Below are positions 1 through 6,810 of a DNA stretch of 7,279 bases, in pieces. Under the pieces are notes generated by a model. That model was not told where the DNA came from, ran no database searches, and saw only the letters and a list, made by a program, of their open reading frames with translations. Origin of the DNA: JALXDT01 sp964634755 (GTDB lineage: Bacteria; Acidobacteriota; Aminicenantia; JAMOAD01). Numbering within the stretch: position 1 is the first letter of the stretch; each line of letters opens with the position of its first letter. Where the stretch lies: positions 1-7,279 of the forward strand of contig CAZWJH010000107.1 in NCBI GenBank assembly GCA_964634755.1, written 5' to 3'. The position numbers were made by a program, and so were the translations under genes.

Positions 1-116
1 GAAATAAATAAAGAGATATCAAATAAATTAAACACCATATCTCCGCACTTTCTCTGATTTAACACTTAAACTCGAAAGCTCCGATAAGCACATGATATCA
101 ATATCCCATTCAAACT

Positions 117-158
117 TTTCATAAAGCCGAGCAGCGGAGCAGCCGAGCAGCTGAAATT
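117..158. repeat. Partial copy of the GAGCAGC-rich dispersed repeat
   Basis: This copy begins TTTCATAAAGCCGAGC and ends CAGCTGAAATT, with internal near-repeats of GAGCAGC. It matches the first module of the copies at 226-373 and 2515-2600 but lacks the second, TACCT-hairpin module. The GC-rich repeat stands out from its AT-rich surroundings. Function is unknown. A degenerate intergenic repeat family scattered in this genome is the simplest reading. Confidence 0.7.
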
Positions 159-225
159 AAAATGAAAAATGAAGGAATGAAAAATAAAGAAATTTTAAAG
201 CCTTCGAACCATCGAGCTTTCAAGC

Positions 226-373
226 TTTCATAAAGCCGAGCATTCGCTACGGCGAATAAGAGAGCAGCGGTAATTTTTATAAGCTGAACATCTGCTCAGC
301 TTGGGGCTGTTCGGCTTTTCCTATCTTGCCATAAACTATTACCTTAAACAAATTGATCAAGGTAGATTGTGGG
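226..373. repeat. Long dispersed repeat, copy A, downstream of HD gene
   Basis: This copy starts TTTCATAAAGCCGAGC and ends CAAGGTAGATTG. It is the long form of the element at 2515-2600: the two ends match, while the middle carries extra sequence, including the hairpins at 242-257 and 281-302. The second module (about 326-372) matches 2556-2600 closely, with TTGCCAT, AACTATTACCT, AAATTGA and CAAGGTAGATTG in the same order. It can form TACCTT (340-345) against AAGGTA (359-364). It ends 17-18 nt from the HD gene's stop codon. On the minus strand it would lie in the operon's 3' untranslated region, so it may act in mRNA end formation or stability, which is inference. Confidence 0.75.
281..302. 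repeat. Near-perfect palindrome (stem-loop)
   Basis: AAGCTGA at 281-287 pairs with TCAGCTT at 296-302, a perfect 7-bp stem around an 8-nt loop in which CA/TG could pair further. The minus-strand continuation is ATAAAAATT, not a T-run, so it is not a standard terminator. It is present only in the long repeat copy. Confidence 0.6.
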
Positions 374-390
374 TCGTCATGGCTTCTTGA

Positions 391-1797
391 TTATTTTACC
401 TTAAACTTATTATTTAACTTATTCAACTCTTCTTCTATCGTTTCTTTAATTCTATTTTCCATGTTTTTATCAGTTTTTTGAATAAAAAAATGAATTGTCT
501 TTGAATAATTTTTTAAAGCTTTTTCGATCACCTCTTCTTCAAAACTAAATCCCAAATAATTAGCAAGAGGCACGGATTTTTTCTCATCTATTTGGATTCT
601 TATATCTTCCTGTACCTTTTTCTCAAAAATAGGAGGTACTATGTTTTTATCATCTAAGATAATAAATATAAAAGAGATATGTTTTTTATCAAATTTATCC
701 TTTATTTCTTTTATTTTATCAATAATTTCATCCTCTTTGTCAAGCAAAAACGGATATTGTGTTAGTTTCAAAGTAAAGCTCTTTTTATACAATTTTCTAC
801 TCATGAACCTTTCAATTATTTCCTTTATTTCATCACTTTTGAAATTTTCAAGATAATTCAAAAAATCTGAGTCCCTCCAAGATAAAAAATATGCTCTTTC
901 CTTTTCATTTGATACAGAAGGAATTTTAAAATTTTTATTTTCGGAAGCTCTTACTATAATATCAATCAGCATTGCATCCGTAATATTTCTTGTGTGGTGA
1001 TAATATACATTTTTATACATGAAATAGCGAGCCAACATCAATCTCCATGCTTCGAGAGCTCCTTTTCTGTTTACACCAAGCGTGTAATCGCTTGTTATCA
1101 CTACATTTCTCCATAAACGTTCATGATCATATATTCCATAGTTTACTCCACAATGATAAGAATCTCTTAAAAGATAATCACCTTTGTCCGTATCAAAACT
1201 ATTATCTATCAGATTTCTAATTAGAATTCCAACTGGTGATAATTCCTCTAATTTGATTTCTTTATTTAAGACGCTGCAAACAGTATTTCTTATGTTCTCT
1301 TCAACTCCTCCTTTATTTTCCTCTAACAAATACTTAACTATCTTAAAGCCATAATCCTCATGATTATAAGAAAAACTACCTCCTGATAATTCCGAAGCTG
1401 TTTCAAGAGTATGACTAAACGGAGCGTGGCCTATATCATGAAGTAGTCCCGAAAGTCCAGCAGAAAGTATAAAAGTTTTAATTTTCTCTTTAGGATCAAG
1501 GCTTTTAAAATTATCATCTTTATTAAAAACTTCTATTAATTTTCTTTTGGAATTATTTATCAATGATATGGCTGCTCTCATTGACAAATGCATGGTACCG
1601 AGAGAGTGCTCGAATCTTGAGTGTTGAGCTGAAGGGTAAACTAATTGTTCAAGAGGAAGTTGATTAACCCACCTTAACCTTTGAACAAATTTATTGTCAA
1701 CAAAAGGCAACAGCTTCTCAGGGATTTCTATAAAGTGATAAATTGGATCTCTTATTATTTTTGCTACTTTGATATTATATCCTTCAAGAGTAAACAT
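391..1797 (-). CDS. HD-domain phosphohydrolase, probable dNTP triphosphohydrolase (YwfO/EF1143 family)
   Basis: This is a 468-residue cytoplasmic protein of the COG1078 HD family, which includes SAMHD1-like dNTPases and Enterococcus EF1143. These cleave dNTPs to deoxynucleoside plus triphosphate. Visible motifs are RDPIY (16-20), RFEHSLG with H64, LLHDIGHAPFSH with H120, D121, H124 and H129, NHED with H146, and FDTDKGDYLLRD (201-212) with D204 as the likely fourth metal ligand. All metal-binding positions are intact. YYHHTRNITDAM (265-276) and SDFLNYLENF with RKLYKKSF (310-341) match the family's C-terminal half. It is slightly longer than YwfO (about 433). It follows the YwgA-like gene by 3 nt and probably relies on coupled translation, as no good SD precedes the ATG. 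Odd point: GAAGGA lies inside codons 5-6, six bases before an ATC, so a later non-standard start close to the usual family N-terminus is conceivable. Actual substrate and activator are not readable. Confidence 0.88.
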   Translation of the reverse strand: MFTLEGYNIKVAKIIRDPIYHFIEIPEKLLPFVDNKFVQRLRWVNQLPLEQLVYPSAQHSRFEHSLGTMHLSMRAAISLINNSKRKLIEVFNKDDNFKSLDPKEKIKTFILSAGLSGLLHDIGHAPFSHTLETASELSGGSFSYNHEDYGFKIVKYLLEENKGGVEENIRNTVCSVLNKEIKLEELSPVGILIRNLIDNSFDTDKGDYLLRDSYHCGVNYGIYDHERLWRNVVITSDYTLGVNRKGALEAWRLMLARYFMYKNVYYHHTRNITDAMLIDIIVRASENKNFKIPSVSNEKERAYFLSWRDSDFLNYLENFKSDEIKEIIERFMSRKLYKKSFTLKLTQYPFLLDKEDEIIDKIKEIKDKFDKKHISFIFIILDDKNIVPPIFEKKVQEDIRIQIDEKKSVPLANYLGFSFEEEVIEKALKNYSKTIHFFIQKTDKNMENRIKETIEEELNKLNNKFKVK

Positions 1798-1800
1798 CGT

Positions 1801-2292
1801 TTAGTTGTTGAGTTTCTGAGCCAATGCGATATAATTTTTTATAGAATCATTAGAAAGAAGGGAAATATTTTTCCATCCTATAAATTTCGAAAAATTTTTT
1901 ATTTCAGCAAGGGTTTTCTTTTTGCCGTGAAAATACAGATAATGAACTTTTGAAAAATTGGCGATTTTTTTTAGCGAAGTTAGATTGTTCTTTTTCAAAA
2001 AGTTTATAGTCTTTAATATTTCTCGTGATTTCCTACCTGAAAACTTATTATCTTTATTGTTTATTTTGAGTTCATTATCCTTGTAATCAAGAATTTCCAA
2101 GCTTAGCAAACTTCTGATAATATTCTGAACCATTTCACTGTAAGGTCCGTAGTGATAAGGTTTATATAATTTTCTTTGCTCTTCTTTCGGTAAAGATAAG
2201 TAAACTATTTTTTGAATAGCTGTTTTCCCCTTTGGTAAATTCTTTTCACTAAGTTCCTCTATTGCAGATAACACAATATTTACCAAATTCAC
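1801..2292 (-). CDS. YwgA-family (Panacea/SocA-like) small protein
   Basis: A 163-residue protein starting at GTG, preceded by AAAGGAGG six bases upstream, which fixes the start. The N-terminal half has the pattern of the YwgA/DUF4065 group: KTAIQKIVYL (23-32), then YHYGPYSEMV (46-55), then a helix RSLLSLEILDY (60-70). The C-terminal half carries SKVHYLYF (114-121) and an EIKNFSKFIGW segment (130-140), as in YwgA relatives. Relatives in the wider group act as antitoxins or proteolysis adaptors (SocA, Panacea domains); YwgA itself has no established role that I know of. It is promoter-proximal and 3 nt from the HD phosphohydrolase gene; the ywfO-ywgA adjacency in Bacillus points to a conserved pair. 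Controlling or binding the HD enzyme is a reasonable inference. A classical toxin-antitoxin role is possible but not shown. Confidence 0.72.
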   Translation of the reverse strand: MNLVNIVLSAIEELSEKNLPKGKTAIQKIVYLSLPKEEQRKLYKPYHYGPYSEMVQNIIRSLLSLEILDYKDNELKINNKDNKFSGRKSREILKTINFLKKNNLTSLKKIANFSKVHYLYFHGKKKTLAEIKNFSKFIGWKNISLLSNDSIKNYIALAQKLNN

Positions 2293-2298
2293 TCTAAT

Positions 2299-2306
2299 CC
2301 TCCTTT
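2299..2306 (-). promoter_or_regulatory. Strong ribosome binding site for the YwgA-like gene
   Basis: The minus strand reads AAAGGAGG followed by ATTAGA and GTG. This near-perfect anti-SD match at six-base spacing decides the GTG start at 2292. Confidence 0.9.
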
Positions 2307-2320
2307 CCCTTTTATAAAAA

Positions 2321-2349
2321 ATAATAGTTATTTTTTATACAAAAGTCAA
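2321..2349 (-). promoter_or_regulatory. Sigma-70-type promoter of operon 2
   Basis: On the minus strand, TTGACT (2349-2344) is followed after exactly 17 bases by TATTAT (2326-2321). Transcription would start near 2314 and give a leader of about 20 nt containing the SD and GTG start. This promoter makes the YwgA-HD pair independent of the upstream operon. Confidence 0.8.
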
Positions 2350-2372
2350 GCTTTCTTTATTTTTCTCAAGTT

Positions 2373-2504
2373 TTATAGTTTACTTAAATAGTCTAAAAAT
2401 TCCTTGTTGTTGTTTGTAGAAAAGAGTTTTGTTTTGTATATAGAAATGTTTACATACTTCTGATTTTCATTTATCAATCCTCTGATTTCATTATCAAGGA
2501 ACAT
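2373..2504 (-). CDS. Doubtful 43-residue open frame or gene remnant
   Basis: The frame reads from ATG at 2504 (MFLDNEIRGL at the start, KEFLDYLSKL at the end) to TAA at 2373. GAAGG lies eight bases before this ATG. An in-frame ATG at 2519, at the edge of repeat copy B, would lengthen it to 48 residues. The peptide has a natural-looking mix of charged and hydrophobic residues and typical codons for this window, unlike most chance frames here. It sits between the repeat and the operon 2 promoter, and no dedicated promoter is evident. It could be a small gene, the 3' end of a gene truncated at the repeat, or chance. I do not recognise a family. Confidence 0.3.
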   Translation of the reverse strand: MFLDNEIRGLINENQKYVNISIYKTKLFSTNNNKEFLDYLSKL

Positions 2505-2514
2505 TATTAGAGCC

Positions 2515-2600
2515 TTCATAAAGCAGAGCAGCCGAACAGCCGAGCAGCAGAAATTTTGCCATTAACTATTACCTCAATAAATTGAACAAGGTAGATTGGG
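2515..2600. repeat. Dispersed repeat, copy B, downstream of the large membrane-protein gene
   Basis: This is the short form of the element at 226-373. The first module starts TTCATAAAGC, with GAGCAGC-type units, and ends CAGAAATT. The second reads TTGCCATTAACTATTACCTC and ends CAAGGTAGATTGGG. TACCT (2570-2574) can pair with AGGTA (2589-2593), and the interior CAAT-AA-ATTG is itself self-complementary. It lies 24 nt beyond the stop of the 1039-residue gene, in the same orientation and almost the same position relative to a stop codon as copy A. The two copies therefore bracket the YwgA-HD operon as direct repeats. Confidence 0.75.
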
Positions 2601-2624
2601 AACGGAGGATTTTGCAGATGCTTT

Positions 2625-5600
2625 TCACTCATCTTTTATTTCAAAAAAGTATCCTTCAAAGTCTTCATCTAATTTTAATTCAAATCTTTCCAAGATTTTG
2701 ATTTGAACATTCTCTTTCATATAATTTAATTGAGCTTTTTCATCTCCGATTTCTTTTAACCAATCAGGATTGCCAAGCATTTTTCTTATTTTGTTCATAT
2801 CATTTTCTTTTGTAAAATCAATAACCTGAATCAAAAATTCTTCCTTTACAAACTTTTTCTCTTCCTCGCTATTAATAGGTGAATACTGAATCAATTTACC
2901 AAATATGTTTTTGTTTAATATTAAAATACCATTTTTATTGATAAATCTGGTATAAAACCTAAAGATAGGAATAGATAAATCATCTTTTTTAAAAGCAGCG
3001 AAAACCTTGTTTCCACTATTTCCCCATTTCTCTTTTTCTTTTTCGTTAAACTCCCAATATGGAACTATAGGGACTTTAAACTTTTGGCCTTTTATATAGC
3101 CTGAAAGAATACTGTTTACTTCAATCAATATGATATTTTCTTTACCTATCTCTTTACCTATCTTAGTTACTTTTTCAATAAATTCTTTTTCTTTAATTCC
3201 CCTTGTATTTATAATTAATTCTCTTAATATTTCATAATTCTCAAATCTTAAAATTTGTTCTGAAAAAATTTCAGAATAGGTTCTTGCCCACACAGTATTT
3301 CCTAAATATTTTTCATCAAAAAAGTATGTTTTATCAATTAAAGTATTAATACCAATTCTATTAATTTTTATAGAAATTTCATCCATTTTATTAATATACA
3401 AGTCATACTTTTCAAAGAACCGTTTAATTTCTATTTTTTCTTTATATTTTTCAATAAATTCTTCTTCAAATTCTTTAACTTTTTCCTCTGAAACAAATAT
3501 TTTCCTTATTCTTTCTTTATCTTTTTTTGTCTTTTCCTCTTTTATTTTTTTTAAATTCTTTATAAACACATCAACTTTAGAAATTTTGTCTTCGGTTAAT
3601 ACAATTTTTACCCAATGCTCTTTTGATGCTTTAATCTCTTCTGCTATTTCAATTAATTTGTCAATGTGGATAGCGAATTTCTCTAAATTAAATACCTTTG
3701 GATCATATTCCTGTTCTTTCCTCTCAATGAGATCAAGAGCACTTACTACATAAAAATATTTTAGATTATCATAAGTATTTACAGCGGTAAAAAAGGACTC
3801 GTTAAAACCCTCAAATTCCCAATTAACCCATCCCCAGAACTGAATATTTTCCTCTTTTATTGCTTCCAAAAATATTTTTGTAAGTTCATTAAGACTTATA
3901 TCTTCGTTATAATCTCTATATTCTTCATCTTTATAAAGTGTTGAACTTAGCATTTTCTTGAAATAGTCTTCGTAATTTTTTCTAATCTCAATGTCAGGAG
4001 TTGTTTTTATTAAATGTAATGCCCATGTCCCTATACCAAAAAACATTTTCCTGCGTTTTTTATTAATATAGGATAAAATATCTTTTTTTCTAAAACCGTG
4101 TCTATATAACCAAAGGCTAAAAAGTTCTTTTGTTTTATTCACAAAATTTAGAAAATCAATATATCGTTCATTGTCAATCGCTATTTTTATAAGATTTTGA
4201 AATTCTCTAAAAATATAAAGCGAATATGTTTTAAAGTTTTCCTCTGATATTTCTCCTCTTTTAAAATATCCCTCTAAATATATATCGGAAAATTCTTTTA
4301 AATATCTCCATGACCTATCTGTTAAAAACCTTATTGTTTCCTTTGTGGTTTCACTTTTATTTTTCATTGCAAGATAATAAAGATAAGATGTAAATGGTAA
4401 AAATTCCTTAAATATAAATATGTTGTTTTTTTCAATAGCTCGATTTAAGAAAATTATTGGAGTGTATGTTATTTCCATAATAAATTCTACATCATTAGTT
4501 CTTATTATACTTTCTAAAATATCTTTTATATCTTTTTTAATGAAATTTATAGCTTCGAGATTATAAGTTAGTTTTGTATTTTTTATAAAATCATTGAAAT
4601 GTAAATTTTCGAGGTAATTAATAAATGAATCTATTACTTTTACATAAATGTCCAAGTAAAATTTTAATTGATATTTGTCTCTATATTCTCTGGTTGAAGA
4701 TAAAATAATATTTTTCCTTATTCTTGAGAATTCCATTTCTGCTTTTTCCTGTGGTCGTTCCAATTTCTTTATGATTATTGAGTTTTTTACCATTCTTACC
4801 ACTTTTTTTAGTTTTTCACTTTCTAAAGCATCTTTTCTTATCCATGCTATGGGTTCACCTTTTTTAAGGTTTTCATAAAAATAGAAATAAGTATATTCAA
4901 TAAGAGGAATTTCAGGCTTTTTAACATTATCCTTTAAAAACTGTTCTACTTGTTCTATTTTTTTAAAATCAAAATTGTATAAAACACCTTCTTTATCTGA
5001 AGTAATTTCATAGTATTTATTTTTTTCAAAAGGTCCTGATGGAGTTATGCTGATTAATTCAAAAGATTCAAAGCACTTTTCTAAAATGTTTAGCCCTTTT
5101 ACTTTTTTTAATTCGCATTCAGCCATTTCCAAATACATTTTACTAAAATCATTAATAAAGGTTTCTTTTGTTTCTTTTCTTAGGTAACTTGTTTTTAAGA
5201 ATATAGAAATCACTTGTATAACAGACAAAATACTAAAAACACAGAATGAAAGAATGATAACGAAGTTAAAAAAAGTATCACTACGGGGGAAAAAGAAAAT
5301 TAAAATGATTATATATGAAGTTATTAAAGGGAAAATGTTGCTTTTCTTCAATAAAACCATTATTTTTTCAGGTTCTTCTTTGTCAAGAAAACTTCCTATA
5401 ATAAGAAAAATAAGTGCCAGAAGGACGGAACCTACTCCGATAAATATTTGAATAGATCTGCTTAAATCAAAAAAATAGTTAACTCTAATTAAAAATGAGA
5501 ATATTTTTTTAATAATATGATATTTATAGATAAAAGGAATAATTTTATCTGTAAAAAAATAGAAGTATTGTATTCGGAAAATAAACCATACAGAAAAAAT

Positions 5601-5744
5601 TATAATAAATAATTTGGCTACGTTTACTAAAGAAGGCCTCCATAATGGTTCTTTTATTTTTAATAATGCTTTTTCCCAAAAAGTGGGTTCAGGGAACTCC
5701 TTTTTTAATTTTTCTTGTATTGTGTTACATTCCATCTTCCTCAT
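2625..5744 (-). CDS. Large membrane-anchored protein of unknown function
   Basis: A 1039-residue protein I do not recognise with confidence. Hydrophobic segments at about 41-63, 98-119, 136-153 and 157-183 suggest four membrane helices. About 850 residues follow, probably cytoplasmic and largely helical, with a very charged Lys/Glu stretch around 700-775 that may be coiled coil. I see no P-loop, nuclease, protease or transferase motif. The N-terminal plan (four helices, then a section with PSG at 236-238 and KKGEPIAWI at 294-302, then an Arg-rich helix) loosely resembles DUF2254 membrane proteins, but that is only a pattern impression. The start at 5744 is favoured because its ATG overlaps the stop of the 49-residue gene (ATGA); the ATG at 5735 is an alternative. 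It is last in operon 1. An effector or sensor acting at the membrane is one possible reading, without direct support. Confidence 0.85.
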   Translation of the reverse strand: MRKMECNTIQEKLKKEFPEPTFWEKALLKIKEPLWRPSLVNVAKLFIIIFSVWFIFRIQYFYFFTDKIIPFIYKYHIIKKIFSFLIRVNYFFDLSRSIQIFIGVGSVLLALIFLIIGSFLDKEEPEKIMVLLKKSNIFPLITSYIIILIFFFPRSDTFFNFVIILSFCVFSILSVIQVISIFLKTSYLRKETKETFINDFSKMYLEMAECELKKVKGLNILEKCFESFELISITPSGPFEKNKYYEITSDKEGVLYNFDFKKIEQVEQFLKDNVKKPEIPLIEYTYFYFYENLKKGEPIAWIRKDALESEKLKKVVRMVKNSIIIKKLERPQEKAEMEFSRIRKNIILSSTREYRDKYQLKFYLDIYVKVIDSFINYLENLHFNDFIKNTKLTYNLEAINFIKKDIKDILESIIRTNDVEFIMEITYTPIIFLNRAIEKNNIFIFKEFLPFTSYLYYLAMKNKSETTKETIRFLTDRSWRYLKEFSDIYLEGYFKRGEISEENFKTYSLYIFREFQNLIKIAIDNERYIDFLNFVNKTKELFSLWLYRHGFRKKDILSYINKKRRKMFFGIGTWALHLIKTTPDIEIRKNYEDYFKKMLSSTLYKDEEYRDYNEDISLNELTKIFLEAIKEENIQFWGWVNWEFEGFNESFFTAVNTYDNLKYFYVVSALDLIERKEQEYDPKVFNLEKFAIHIDKLIEIAEEIKASKEHWVKIVLTEDKISKVDVFIKNLKKIKEEKTKKDKERIRKIFVSEEKVKEFEEEFIEKYKEKIEIKRFFEKYDLYINKMDEISIKINRIGINTLIDKTYFFDEKYLGNTVWARTYSEIFSEQILRFENYEILRELIINTRGIKEKEFIEKVTKIGKEIGKENIILIEVNSILSGYIKGQKFKVPIVPYWEFNEKEKEKWGNSGNKVFAAFKKDDLSIPIFRFYTRFINKNGILILNKNIFGKLIQYSPINSEEEKKFVKEEFLIQVIDFTKENDMNKIRKMLGNPDWLKEIGDEKAQLNYMKENVQIKILERFELKLDEDFEGYFFEIKDE

Positions 5745-5890
5745 CCCTCAAATCTCTCCCACTCATCCCTTGTAATTTTCTTTTCAATTTCAGGATCTAT
5801 TATTTTGATTTCGTCGTAGGTGAGGTTGGAGAGTTTGTAAACCATGAGGTCAATTTGGAATTCTTCGTTATTGTTTCTATTTTTCTTCAT
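5741..5890 (-). CDS. 49-residue mini-protein resembling the C-terminal tail of type IIG / Eco57I-like restriction-methylases
   Basis: ATG at 5890 to TGA at 5741. The core reads IDLMVYKLSNLTYDEIKI (13-30), followed by IDPEIEKKIT (31-40) and a short acidic end. In the family this 'D-x-M/L-V-Y-x-L-x-x-L-T-x-x-E-I-x-I' segment is the extreme C-terminus of Eco57I-type methylase-nucleases, after the TaqI-like specificity region. Here it stands alone: the upstream gene is unrelated and ends 1 nt before it. It begins 1 nt after that gene's TAA and overlaps the next ATG by four bases, so it would be translated in a coupled series. No convincing SD is visible. C-ending codons (CTC three times, ACC, TAC, GAC, AAC, ATC) are denser than in its neighbours, and I count 52 G/C in 150 bases. 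It may be a relic of a lost restriction gene kept as an open frame, or a retained small protein. Homology call moderate, function unknown. Confidence 0.65.
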   Translation of the reverse strand: MKKNRNNNEEFQIDLMVYKLSNLTYDEIKIIDPEIEKKITRDEWERFEG

Positions 5891-5891
5891 T

Positions 5892-6776
5892 TTACTTTTT
5901 TACGGTTATATTTGATTGTTCAACAGAGTCCTTATAGCTTTTTCCTTCCTTTTCATACCATAAAGTTAACTTTTCTCTTTTTTGAGGTATTACTTTTTCA
6001 GTGAATTTTATGTAAATTAGAGACAATAATCTTAATGTCCATGAAGCAATAAATTTTGCATCTTCTGGTATTCTTATTTGATAAATACTGGGTATATTTT
6101 TATCATTCAAGTTAAATTTTCCTTTTATTACATCAGTTCCGTGGGTGGTTTTCGAAAAAAATTTATAAAAAATAATATAAATGTTTTCTCTGTTTATATA
6201 CTTAGCAATTTCTGCGATATTTTTTGGTCCATTGAAAAGGCTGTACCATTTTGGACTTCTTTTTATCTTTTTCTTAACTTTCTTATACTCATCCATAATC
6301 TCTTTATATTCTTGGGAGTCTAATATACAGCCTATTTTATTAATTCTTTCTTTTATCTTCTTTTTATCTTCTTCTCCAAGTTCACTTTTAAATCTATCAA
6401 GAATGCTCCTCAAAGCTGCTTTTTCTTCCCAATCTTCGTTTAATGAAAAAATTGTGATTTTTCTTTCCGTATCGTTCTTGAGAATATACTCAATATAAAA
6501 ACTCATTTCAAACAAACTTCTTAATATGATTTTAGCTGGTTCTATAGAAGAGCTTCTTACAAGAATTGAAATTGAATCTGCCAGCTCAACAAACCTTCTT
6601 AATATCAGCGAAAGAATCAGATCATGATCTTTACCATCTTTTTTGTGAAGTGCCCAAGCAATAATATTGGTACCCATATTAACGAATTCATCAATAGCAT
6701 CTGAATAAATATTTAATATATTCTTTAAACTCTCTTCTTCTATATTACGAGATAAAATTTCTTTGATAGATTCCAT
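5892..6776 (-). CDS. DUF5677-like helical protein
   Basis: A 294-residue, mainly helical protein with no signal peptide. Residues 58-98 carry the arrangement typical of DUF5677: RRFVELADSISILVRSS (60-76), then PAKIILRSLFEMSFYI (80-95), with R61, E64, R86 and E90 as probable conserved residues. A charged linker (about 112-175, many Lys/Glu) follows, then YKFFSKTTHG (204-213), matching the family's late 'S-x3-H-G' motif with S208 and H212. No biochemical role is established for DUF5677 as far as I know. The R/E and S-x3-H features recall HEPN-fold proteins, some of which are RNases, but I cannot show that here. Start: ATG with AAAGG six bases upstream. It lies 34 nt after the DUF2188 gene and 1 nt before the 49-residue gene, second in operon 1. 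The family call is from memory of sequence patterns. Confidence 0.72.
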   Translation of the reverse strand: MESIKEILSRNIEEESLKNILNIYSDAIDEFVNMGTNIIAWALHKKDGKDHDLILSLILRRFVELADSISILVRSSSIEPAKIILRSLFEMSFYIEYILKNDTERKITIFSLNEDWEEKAALRSILDRFKSELGEEDKKKIKERINKIGCILDSQEYKEIMDEYKKVKKKIKRSPKWYSLFNGPKNIAEIAKYINRENIYIIFYKFFSKTTHGTDVIKGKFNLNDKNIPSIYQIRIPEDAKFIASWTLRLLSLIYIKFTEKVIPQKREKLTLWYEKEGKSYKDSVEQSNITVKK

Positions 6777-6810
6777 CTCTTGCCTTTATAAATAATTAAA
6801 TCACTATAGA

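Larger units (their letters stand above)
1..390. other. Gene-free, hairpin- and repeat-rich intergenic region
   Basis: I see no supportable gene here. The region lies downstream of the HD-protein gene. It contains a partial GAGCAGC-type repeat (117-158), a long repeat copy (226-373), and several inverted repeats. These are: 197-220, a 9-bp stem with a 2-nt bulge and loop ACCA; 242-257, ATTCGC/GCGAAT around TACG; 281-302, AAGCTGA/TCAGCTT; and 340-364, TACCTT/AAGGTA. None is followed on the minus strand by a T-run, so I cannot call a classical intrinsic terminator for operon 2. Short open frames across the repeats can be read, but they lack ribosome sites and follow the repeat units. Left of about 110 the sequence is plain AT-rich DNA with no signal I recognise. 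Confidence 0.7.

Noticed and set aside
117..158. CRISPR array from the repeated GAGCAGC units
   Set aside because: Units are only about 7-8 bases, contiguous and degenerate, with no spacers.
117..300. Minus-strand peptides across the repeats, with a shared reading such as LLGCSAA-x-LYE in two copies
   Set aside because: The agreement follows from nucleotide identity of the repeat; frames have no ribosome sites and diverge at once outside it.
281..302. Rho-independent terminator for operon 2
   Set aside because: The stem is good, but the minus-strand sequence after it is ATAAAAATT with no T-run, and it lies about 90 bases beyond the stop codon.
226..373. Integron attC site, because a structured repeat follows each operon
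   Set aside because: I could not find the required RYYYAAC and GTTRRRY core pair at its ends, and no integrase is in the window.
5645..6004. 119-residue plus-strand open frame, and other plus-strand frames at 641-856, 1681-1953, 4675-4878, 5254-5451, 6078-6323 and 6181-6498
   Set aside because: They lie opposite well-supported minus-strand genes, are very rich in Phe/Leu/Ser as expected for the antisense of Lys/Glu-rich genes, and show no family motifs.
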